Part shown: piece by piece, positions 1-4,644 of the stretch
Layout of the letters: each line of letters starts with the position of its first letter
Numbering within the stretch: the first letter of the stretch is position 1
Assembly (NCBI GenBank): GCA_964475595.1
Contig: CAYYXG010000042.1
Span: 1-7,119, forward strand
Direction of reading: 5' to 3'
DNA length: 7,119 nt
From: RGEC01 sp964475595
GTDB lineage: Bacteria; Bacteroidota; Bacteroidia; NS11-12g; UBA955
The notes under the pieces: generated by a model
The model's database searches: none
Told to the model about the DNA's origin: nothing
Seen by the model: the letters and a program-made list of their open reading frames with translations, nothing else
Program-made: the position numbers and the translations under genes

Positions 1-437
1 CGCCCAATCATTCCCTCCGCTTTTTCTACCAGCTGGGCCAGGTAGGTTTTGTCTATCTGCCCCACAAATACCAGGTCAATAATCTCGCTGTCCATGCCGC
101 GTGCAAAGTGCCCCGTAAGGTATACCTTTTCCAGGTTTCCGAGACGGCGTATCACATGCTCAACTATCTGATCCAGGCCTACATACTTCAGCACGATATT
201 GTGCAAATCGCGGAATAGCGGATGCGATGTATTAACCTTGAAAATTTTTTTCTTACCCACAGGCTCTGAGGTCAGCATCTGTGCCTCCTCAAACTTGTTC
301 AGCTCCAGCCGTATGGCATTGGTACTTTCCCCAAATTCCTCCTCCAGGTTGCGCAAATACGCGGTGGCGTTGGCGTTCAGAAAGAACTTCAACAGCAATT
401 TTACCCGGGTTTTGGATGAAATCAGGGTTTCGATCAT
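1..437 (-). CDS. winged-helix regulator with nucleotidyltransferase-like C-terminal part (3' end outside window)
   Basis: The first 145 codons are present; the gene runs off the left edge. ATG at 437 is the first start after an in-frame TGA at 465-467. Residues about 10-60 read as a winged helix-turn-helix (TAYLRNLEEEFGESTNAIR, then LNKFEEAQML and a KKKIFKV wing). Residues about 104-126 (VYLTGHFARGMDSEIIDLVF) resemble a degenerate nucleotidyltransferase core: the usual GS is TG and only part of the DxD acidic pair remains (D115, D121). From memory, this matches a Bacteroidota family annotated as ArsR-like or winged-helix proteins with a nucleotidyltransferase domain, often found near surface-polysaccharide genes. 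DNA binding is inferred from the fold. A perfect inverted repeat lies 9 bp upstream, so autoregulation is plausible. Full-length relatives are only slightly longer than the part seen, as I recall. Confidence 0.85.
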   Translation of the reverse strand, partial: MIETLISSKTRVKLLLKFFLNANATAYLRNLEEEFGESTNAIRLELNKFEEAQMLTSEPVGKKKIFKVNTSHPLFRDLHNIVLKYVGLDQIVEHVIRRLGNLEKVYLTGHFARGMDSEIIDLVFVGQIDKTYLAQLVEKAEGMIG

Positions 438-446
438 GGGGGTATT

Positions 447-469
447 ATTGAGTAGTTTTTTTACTCAAT
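447..469. promoter_or_regulatory. 8+8 bp perfect inverted repeat, candidate operator
   Basis: ATTGAGTA (447-454) and TACTCAAT (462-469) are exact reverse complements separated by 7 bases. The repeat lies between the candidate -7 element (474-481) and the regulator's ATG (437), so it would cover the expected transcription start and leader. This placement suits a dimeric winged-helix autorepressor. An RNA hairpin in the leader is an alternative reading. The repeat is seen directly; its role is inferred. Confidence 0.55.
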
Positions 470-473
470 TATG

Positions 474-503
474 CGAAAATAGGGAATAAATTCCAAAAAA
501 CAA
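474..503 (-). promoter_or_regulatory. candidate Bacteroidota promoter for the winged-helix gene
   Basis: On the minus strand TATTTTCG (481-474) matches the -7 consensus TAnnTTTG at all but one fixed position. TTG (503-501) lies 19 bases upstream, within the reported -33 spacing. The predicted start falls near 467-470, at the edge of the inverted repeat. Confidence 0.45.
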
Positions 504-576
504 GTGTCTGTTTAGAATTCGGGGAAAACACACTCTTTTTGTATTGGCGAGATAATCGCTACGTTTACTCTTTATG

Positions 577-596
577 CTCCCCTCTGGAGAGGGGAG
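577..596. repeat. palindromic repeat, copy 1 (downstream of the DUF559 gene)
   Basis: CTCCCCTCT (577-585) and AGAGGGGAG (588-596) are perfect 9-bp arms around GG. The 17-base core 578-594 is the exact reverse complement of 1179-1195 on the other side of the endonuclease gene. It lies 60 bp past that gene's stop and could fold as a hairpin in its transcript, but no T-run follows it on the minus strand, so it is not a typical terminator. Confidence 0.8.
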
Positions 597-627
597 GCAG
601 CGCCTATAAGCATATTGCGTCAATAAC

Positions 628-642
628 CAGGGGTGTGTGCAG
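628..642 (+). repeat. repeat tail CAGGGGTGTGTGCAG, copy 1
   Basis: This 15-base stretch recurs with small changes at 1259-1272. In both places it follows a CCCCTCT palindrome on the plus strand, after roughly 30 and 65 bases respectively. Palindrome and tail may therefore be parts of one composite dispersed repeat. Confidence 0.5.
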
Positions 643-656
643 GGCAGTCCGTGTGG

Positions 657-1046
657 CTATTTTACCAGTCCCAGTTCTTTTTCCCTTTTCTCGACAGTTA
701 ATTTTATTAATTCAACGGTCATTTCCATATCGCTTAATACATCCCTGGCTGGTATTCGCAAAATAAGTATCCCATGAATTTTTAGTGCTGCATCCCGCTT
801 GGCATCTTTTTCTGAATGGTCTATTGTGTAGTGTTGTTTTCCATCCACCTCAATCACCATATTTAATTCGTGGCAATAAAAATCTGCTATGAAGTTTAGT
901 AACGGTTTTTGTCTGTGAAAATCATAACCCCCTAAAGCTTTCTTCTTTAATTTTTTCCATAGTAAAATTTCTGGAAGCGATGATTTATTCCTGAGTTTTC
1001 TAGCGAACTCTTTTAGCCGTGAATCATATGGAATAATTTTTCGCAT
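657..1046 (-). CDS. DUF559 (Vsr-like) endonuclease-domain protein
   Basis: A complete protein of 129 residues, the usual size for stand-alone DUF559 proteins. Visible family features in order: LRNKSSLPEILLWKKLKKK (18-36), GGYDFHRQKP (39-48), FIADFYC with D55 (52-58), VIEVDGKQH with E66, D68 and H72 (64-72), KRDAALKIHG (83-92) and the strand ILRIPARDVL (95-104). The acidic residues fit the PD-(D/E)xK-type core of the Vsr-like fold. Biological substrate and role are unknown for most of the family. The gene is clearly AT-rich: my hand count for 661-1020 gives about 36% G+C, against 50% or more in samples of accA. It stands alone between two inverse copies of a palindromic repeat, which suggests an acquired or mobile cargo gene. 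ATG 1046 sits 4 bases after a perfect TAnnTTTG element. Confidence 0.9.
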   Translation of the reverse strand: MRKIIPYDSRLKEFARKLRNKSSLPEILLWKKLKKKALGGYDFHRQKPLLNFIADFYCHELNMVIEVDGKQHYTIDHSEKDAKRDAALKIHGILILRIPARDVLSDMEMTVELIKLTVEKREKELGLVK

Positions 1047-1050
1047 AAAA

Positions 1051-1058
1051 CAAATGTA
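1051..1058 (-). promoter_or_regulatory. -7 promoter element of the DUF559 gene
   Basis: On the minus strand TACATTTG is an exact TAnnTTTG match and ends 4 bases before the ATG. The nearest TTG upstream gives a spacing of 16, a little short for a -33 element. If it is used, the transcript would have almost no leader. Confidence 0.5.
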
Positions 1059-1178
1059 GTGCGTTTTCTATTAACAACCCATCAATAACAAGAATCTTCA
1101 ACGATGGACAACAGCAACCGAGCGACTATTTTACACACCCCCGCATTGCTGACACCGGTTTAGTTTTTAACGCATTTA

Positions 1179-1194
1179 CCCCTCTCCAGAGGGG
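1179..1194. repeat. palindromic repeat, copy 2 (upstream of the DUF559 gene)
   Basis: CCCCTCT (1179-1185) and AGAGGGG (1188-1194) surround CC. With the next base (1195) it is the exact reverse complement of 578-594. It lies 132 bp upstream of the endonuclease start. Confidence 0.8.
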
Positions 1195-1258
1195 ACGGTT
1201 ATGGGCGCTAATTCACGGCTTTAAACCAAGATTCTGCATTGTATTAGCGAAACAAATT

Positions 1259-1272
1259 CAGGGTGCGTGCAG
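1259..1272 (+). repeat. repeat tail CAGGGTGCGTGCAG, copy 2
   Basis: It differs from the copy at 628-642 by one missing G and one T/C change, and has the same strand polarity. Confidence 0.5.
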
Positions 1273-1276
1273 AAGA

Positions 1277-1289
1277 GGGCCGACGGCCC
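1277..1289 (-). terminator. hairpin downstream of accA, possible terminator
   Basis: GGGCC (1277-1281) and GGCCC (1285-1289) form a 5-bp GC stem with a 3-base loop, about 40 bp past the accA stop. On the accA strand it is followed only by TCTTCTGC, not a T-run, so terminator activity is uncertain. Confidence 0.3.
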
Positions 1290-1295
1290 AAAACT

Positions 1296-1323
1296 CTAGA
1301 CTCTCAACTATAAACTGTCAACT
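1296..1323. repeat. two 14-bp repeat units next to the accA stop
   Basis: CTAGACTCTCAACT (1296-1309) and ATAAACTGTCAACT (1310-1323) match the 14-mer CTAAACTCTCAACT found in three tandem copies beside the rfbB stop (3558-3599). The array ends 4 bases from the accA TAA. Confidence 0.65.
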
Positions 1324-1327
1324 AACT

Positions 1328-2293
1328 TTATTCTTCTTCTACCACCACACCCATACTGCTGAACTTCTCGATGCGTTGGTTTACCAGCTCTTCGGTTTTA
1401 AGGACTTTCAACGCCTTCATTTCCTTCAAAATGGTGGCTTTCACGTTTTTGTACGCCGTTTCTGGATCGTGGTGTGCGCCACCCATGGGCTCGGGAATAA
1501 TCCCGTCGATGAGGCCGTTTTTAAGCATGTCCTCTGCGCTCAGTTTCAACGCATCTGCCGCCAGCTCCTTTTTATCCCAGGTGCGCCACAATATGCTGGA
1601 ACAGCTCTCCGGTGATATCACACTGTACCAAGTGTACTGCATCATCAGCACCTTGTCGCCCACACCAATGCCCAAAGCACCACCGCTGGCGCCTTCGCCG
1701 ATGACGATGCATACAATGGGTACACTCAGGGTGGCCATCTCAAATAAATTTTTGGCGATGGCTTCGCCCTGCCCGCGCTCCTCGGCTTCCAGTCCAGGAC
1801 TGGCGCCGGGAGTGTCAATAAACGTAATAACGGGCTTATTGAATTTTTCCGCCAGCTTCATCAGGCGCAGGGCTTTGCGGTATCCTTCAGGATTGGGCAT
1901 CCCGAAGTTTCGGTATTGCCGCTGCTTGGTGTTGCGGCCCTTCTGCTGACCAATGATCATGTAGGTTTCGCCGTCAATCTGACCAAACCCTCCCACAATG
2001 GCTTTGTCGTCCTTCACCTGACGATCGCCGTGCAATTCTATGAAGTTGGTAGCGATATGCTCAATATAGTCAAGGGTATAAGGCCTTTCGGGGTGGCGAC
2101 TGATTTGCACCTTCTGCCATCCACTCAGGTGGCTGTATATAGCCTTTTGCGCTTCTTTGATTTTTGACTCCAGGGTCTGAATCATGTCGGTCATGTTCAG
2201 TTTGCCCTTTTCATGGGTTTCTTTTGCCTTGGCGAGCTGCTCGTGCAGCTCAGCAATGTCCTTTTCAAAATCAAGCCACTGGGTTGTTGCCAT
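1328..2293 (-). CDS. accA: acetyl-CoA carboxylase carboxyltransferase subunit alpha
   Basis: AccA pairs with AccD in the carboxyltransferase that moves CO2 from biotin on AccB to acetyl-CoA, forming malonyl-CoA for fatty-acid synthesis in the cytoplasm. The protein has 321 residues, the normal length. The N-terminal helical region (about 1-55) is followed by the family signature RHPERPYTLDYI (66-77), then FIELHGDR (84-91), GGFGQIDG (101-108), QKGRNTKQR (117-125), NFGMPNPEGYRKALRLM (129-145), FIDTPGA (158-164), and the crotonase-fold oxyanion-loop segment GEGASGGALGIG (199-210). PESCSSILWR (228-237) is also typical. No key element is missing. ATG 2293 is well placed for the N-terminus. accD is not in the window. 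The gene is transcribed divergently from the 2401-2880 gene and looks monocistronic, since repeats follow the stop. Confidence 0.98.
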   Translation of the reverse strand: MATTQWLDFEKDIAELHEQLAKAKETHEKGKLNMTDMIQTLESKIKEAQKAIYSHLSGWQKVQISRHPERPYTLDYIEHIATNFIELHGDRQVKDDKAIVGGFGQIDGETYMIIGQQKGRNTKQRQYRNFGMPNPEGYRKALRLMKLAEKFNKPVITFIDTPGASPGLEAEERGQGEAIAKNLFEMATLSVPIVCIVIGEGASGGALGIGVGDKVLMMQYTWYSVISPESCSSILWRTWDKKELAADALKLSAEDMLKNGLIDGIIPEPMGGAHHDPETAYKNVKATILKEMKALKVLKTEELVNQRIEKFSSMGVVVEEE

Positions 2294-2315
2294 CGTTTAA
2301 TACAAATTAAGACTG

Positions 2316-2323
2316 CAAAGTAA
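2316..2323 (-). promoter_or_regulatory. candidate -7 element of accA
   Basis: The minus strand reads TTACTTTG, one change from TAnnTTTG, 22 bases before the ATG. No good -33 TTG lies at the expected spacing, so support is weak. Confidence 0.3.
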
Positions 2324-2388
2324 AGCATGCATGACACAAATTCCATAAACTACCCTTTTTTGTTGTTTTTAAATGATCGTACGTGCAT

Positions 2389-2396
2389 TATCTTCG
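2389..2396 (+). promoter_or_regulatory. candidate -7 element of the 2401-2880 gene
   Basis: TATCTTCG differs from TAnnTTTG at one fixed base and ends 4 bases before ATG 2401. A TTG at 2363-2365 gives a spacing of 23, the long end of the reported range. Together with the accA element it makes 2294-2400 a divergent promoter region. Confidence 0.35.
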
Positions 2397-2400
2397 CTAC

Positions 2401-2880
2401 ATGATCCGACTTTTCTGGAACCTGGTGCTGCTTGCTACCGGTGTTTTTGCCCTGTATTACTTTAAAATTTGGCCGTTTAAAGAAAATGTGGCCGGGATAG
2501 CATATTTAACAGATAAATACTGCGGTAAAAAAGACGCTCCCCGCGAAAGCGCCATCTGCGACTGTATCGTTCGCAGTGCAGAAATGGATATGAAAACCCG
2601 TTTTAATGAAAAAGAATTTGCCGAAATTCAGGAGAACAGAGCACAGTCGGCGTATGCCCTGCAAAAAAGCATTCATGCCATTAAACCCGATATTGAGCGA
2701 TGCCTGCGGGAACAAGGCCAGGAGGCGGCCTGGGATCAGTTTGTCAACGACCTGAGCACGTTGGATGAACCCCTGCTTAAAAAGGCGAAGTCAGCGTTGG
2801 ATAGCGGCGCGGTGAAGCTAAAAGACCTCTGGAAAGACCACGCGGCGGAAAAAGCCGGGATTGATGAGCGGTACCGGTGA
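2401..2880 (+). CDS. hypothetical membrane-anchored cysteine-containing protein
   Basis: I do not recognise this 159-residue protein as a named gene. Residues about 4-22 (LFWNLVLLATGVFALYYF) form one hydrophobic segment after an Arg, so it is probably a signal anchor with the rest in the periplasm; there is no cysteine for a lipobox. The remainder is hydrophilic and helix-prone, with four cysteines: C41, C53 and C55 (C-x11-CDC) and C101. This spacing recalls small secreted Bacteroidota proteins with a C...CxC...C pattern, perhaps disulfide-bonded, but that is only resemblance. A GTG at 2383 would add six residues, but its codons overlap the candidate -7 element, so ATG 2401 is preferred. The gene faces rfbB across a 720-bp repeat region. 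Confidence 0.75.
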   Translation: MIRLFWNLVLLATGVFALYYFKIWPFKENVAGIAYLTDKYCGKKDAPRESAICDCIVRSAEMDMKTRFNEKEFAEIQENRAQSAYALQKSIHAIKPDIERCLREQGQEAAWDQFVNDLSTLDEPLLKKAKSALDSGAVKLKDLWKDHAAEKAGIDERYR

Positions 2881-2936
2881 TTCCGATTCGTACACTGATG
2901 GTCACAATGGGGGGGGTGTCTGGGTTTCTGATTAAA

Positions 2937-3000
2937 GGGCGGTAGCCATGCTTCGACAAGCTCAACATGACTTACCGGCATCAGCATGACATACCGCCCA
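2937..3000. repeat. CTTCGACAAGCTCA-type dispersed repeat with 8-bp inverted ends
   Basis: GGGCGGTA (2937-2944) and TACCGCCC (2992-2999) are inverted copies. Between them lies CTTCGACAAGCTCAACATGA (2951-2970), a sequence I recall as widely dispersed in bacterial genomes and often mistranslated as LSLSKHG. Two adjacent 19-base stretches (2963-2981 and 2982-3000) agree at about 14 positions as direct repeats around CATGAC and TACCG. It lies in the convergent gap after the 2401-2880 gene. Confidence 0.55.
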
Positions 3001-3087
3001 AAAGACGCCCATTGATTCAGGTGTTTTTTCTCTAACATAGACCTAGGGTTGGCATGCCCAACAACCACAAAAACGCATTTGAATTTG

Positions 3088-3154
3088 TGCGACCCCTCCG
3101 GGGTCGATTTTTTCCGCCCCTACGGGGCTATAGATGTTTGACCCCGTTGGGGTC
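3088..3154. repeat. palindrome cluster, left inverted arm
   Basis: The arm contains three short hairpins: GACCCC/GGGGTC (3091-3105), GCCCC/GGGGC (3116-3128) and GACCCC/GGGGTC (3140-3154). Its reverse complement aligns with 3315-3383, sharing the end palindromes, the segment AAACATCT, and TCGACCCC before a terminal GGTCGCA. Confidence 0.75.
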
Positions 3155-3314
3155 ATGCCTATACATGGTGGTTGCCGAATCCAATCGACAGAAACCCATG
3201 TGTATTGGAAAAACGCAGGCAGCTCTGACCCCGGAGGGGTTATGACTATACCTGGTGGTTGCCAAATCCAATGGGTAGAAACCCCAGATCTTTTCGAATA
3301 ACACCTGCAGCCCT
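3140..3314. repeat. two tandem units of 87 and 88 bp
   Basis: Unit 1 (3140-3226) and unit 2 (3227-3314) each start with a GACCCC palindrome. They share CTATACnTGGTGGTTGCC, then AATCCAAT and AGAAACCC in the same order, and end in GCAG(G)CAGCTCT or GCAGCCCT-like sequence. The first half is strongly similar and the second half weakly. Open reading through them gives repetitive peptide, which is not a gene. Confidence 0.7.
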
Positions 3315-3383
3315 GACCCCGAAGGGGTCAAACATCTGTAACCGGAACGGTGCATGGAATGCTCGACCCCGAAGGTGGTCGCA
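3315..3383. repeat. palindrome cluster, right inverted arm
   Basis: It contains GACCCC/GGGGTC (3315-3329), a diverged but still pairing ACCG/CGGT hairpin (3341-3351), and GACCCC/GGTGGTC with one inserted T (3365-3380). It mirrors the left arm: hairpin starts are spaced 49, 87, 88 and 50 bp across the cluster. Confidence 0.7.
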
Positions 3384-3408
3384 TATGGGCGCAAACAACA
3401 TCGATATG

Positions 3409-3450
3409 TCGCCCCTATGGGGCTAGTAATATTTCGCTCCTATGGAGCTA
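3409..3450. repeat. two tandem 13-bp palindromes GCYCCTATGGRGC
   Basis: TCGCCCCTATGGGGCTA (3409-3425) is followed 25 bp later by TCGCTCCTATGGAGCTA (3434-3450). A third relative is GCCCCTACGGGGCTA at 3116-3130. The second copy has C to T in one arm and G to A in the other, so pairing is kept. Confidence 0.75.
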
Positions 3451-3523
3451 CAAAAAGTGTAAAACAATAACCCTAAAAATGGTCAACCCTATTCAGGCAC
3501 GTACAAAAACCGCATTCCCAACT

Positions 3524-3599
3524 ATCGACTGTCAACTAAAAACATCGTTTCCCAACTCTAAACTCTCAACTCTAAACTCTCAACTCCTAACTCTCAACT
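3524..3599. repeat. 14-bp tandem repeat abutting the rfbB stop
   Basis: CTAAACTCTCAACT occurs at 3558-3571 and 3572-3585, then CCTAACTCTCAACT at 3586-3599, and a diverged copy ATCGACTGTCAACT at 3524-3537. The array ends one base from the rfbB TAA. On the mRNA strand it reads AGTTGAGAGTTTAG repeated, right after the stop. The same motif follows accA (1296-1323). Confidence 0.8.
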
Positions 3600-3600
3600 C

Positions 3601-4644
3601 TTAAGAGTAGTGTTGTCTGTAATACTGCTGGTACTCACCACTGGTCACATGGTCCAGCCACTCCTGGTTCGACAAATACCAATCAATGGTTTTTTCAAAC
3701 CCCTCAGCAAAAGCCACGCTGGGCGCCCACCCCAGCTCGTTCATCAATTTAGATGCGTCAATTGCATAGCGAAAATCATGGCCTGCACGGTCTGTTACGT
3801 AGGTAATCAGCTTTTCACTTTCCCCTGCAGGTCTGCCCAGTTTGCGATCCATGATGGCGCACAATGTTTTCACCAGGTCTATGTTTTTCCATTCGTTGTT
3901 GCCGCCTATGTTGTAGGTTTCTCCGTTGCGCCCCCTGTGAAATATCGCATCAATGGCAAGGGCGTGGTCCTCAACATACAACCAGTCTCGAATATTTTCC
4001 CCTTTTCCGTAAACCGGCAGCGGCTTGTTGTGGCGAATGTTATTGATCATCAATGGTATCAGTTTTTCCGGAAAATGATGGCTGCCGTAATTATTGCTGC
4101 AATTGCTGATAACCACCGGCATTGTATAGGTTTCGTGATAGGCCCGAACAAAATGATCACTGCCGGCCTTGCTGGCGCTATAGGGACTGTTGGGGCTATA
4201 GGGGGTGGATTCGGTGAATTTTCCCTCGTCTCCCAGGGTGCCGTATACTTCATCTGTACTCACATGGTAGAATCTTCCATTCAGCATATCGCCGTGCTGT
4301 TTGAAAGCATTGAGCAGATTAACAGTTCCTACCACATTGGTCATAACAAAATCGATGGGGTTGCTGATGCTTCTGTCCACGTGGCTCTCGGCGGCCAGGT
4401 GAATTACACCAAAGGGTTTATACTTCTCTAAAATGGCCTGTATAGCTTCTGCATCGCGGATATCAGCTTTTTCAAAGCGATAGTTGGCACTTTCCGAAAT
4501 ATCTTTCAGGTTTTCCAGGTTGCCCGCATAGGTTAAGGCATCCAGATTGATGATGATGTATTCGGGGTAGCGGGTCACAAACAGGCGCACCACATGGCTT
4601 CCGATGAAACCGGCTCCACCTGTAATGATGATGTTTTTGCTCAT
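3601..4644 (-). CDS. rfbB: dTDP-glucose 4,6-dehydratase
   Basis: RfbB converts dTDP-glucose to dTDP-4-keto-6-deoxyglucose with bound NAD, the second step of dTDP-rhamnose and related sugar synthesis, in the cytoplasm. The 347-residue length is typical. Visible features: Rossmann motif GGAGFIG (9-15), LDALTYAGNLENL (34-46), AAESHVDRSI (84-93), catalytic STDEVYG with T130, D131 and E132, YSASK with Y155 and K159, NCSNNYG followed by HHFPEKLIPLMI, and WLYVEDHA. All catalytic residues are present. The start ATG overlaps the stop of the preceding FKBP-like gene as ATGA, so translation is probably coupled. rfbA, rfbC and rfbD are not next to it; repeats follow instead. The product could feed rhamnose or another deoxysugar. 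Confidence 0.97.
   Translation of the reverse strand: MSKNIIITGGAGFIGSHVVRLFVTRYPEYIIINLDALTYAGNLENLKDISESANYRFEKADIRDAEAIQAILEKYKPFGVIHLAAESHVDRSISNPIDFVMTNVVGTVNLLNAFKQHGDMLNGRFYHVSTDEVYGTLGDEGKFTESTPYSPNSPYSASKAGSDHFVRAYHETYTMPVVISNCSNNYGSHHFPEKLIPLMINNIRHNKPLPVYGKGENIRDWLYVEDHALAIDAIFHRGRNGETYNIGGNNEWKNIDLVKTLCAIMDRKLGRPAGESEKLITYVTDRAGHDFRYAIDASKLMNELGWAPSVAFAEGFEKTIDWYLSNQEWLDHVTSGEYQQYYRQHYS

Larger units (their letters stand above)
1047..1327. other. non-coding interval between the DUF559 gene and accA
   Basis: I see no plausible gene here. The interval contains the DUF559 promoter element, the second palindrome copy (1179-1194), the tail repeat (1259-1272), a GC-rich hairpin (1277-1289) and two 14-bp repeat units next to the accA stop. 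Bases 1060-1175 show nothing recognisable. Confidence 0.6.

Noticed and set aside
1371..1949. Plus-strand open frame (192 codons) opposite accA
   Set aside because: It is antisense to accA, with low-complexity composition typical of a shadow frame.
2909..2916. Run of eight G as a phase-variation tract
   Set aside because: It lies outside any coding region and not in a recognisable promoter, so slippage there has no evident target.
2736..3068. Minus-strand open frame ending inside the 2401-2880 gene, containing HVELVEAW
   Set aside because: It is read-through of the CTTCGACAAGCTCA dispersed repeat plus antisense coding sequence.
3091..3380. Palindrome cluster as a CRISPR array
   Set aside because: Intervals are 49, 87, 88 and 50 bp, the intervening sequences resemble each other, and the repeated unit is only a 15-bp palindrome; there is no repeat-spacer pattern.
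3054..3394. Open frames on both strands through the palindrome cluster (RPLRG..., YRCLTPxGS...)
   Set aside because: The peptides mirror the DNA repeats on both strands, so they are translated repeats, not genes.
3610..4431. Long plus-strand open frame (273 codons) opposite rfbB
   Set aside because: It is fully antisense to a certain rfbB gene, has no recognisable protein features, and is an expected shadow of the gene's codon bias.
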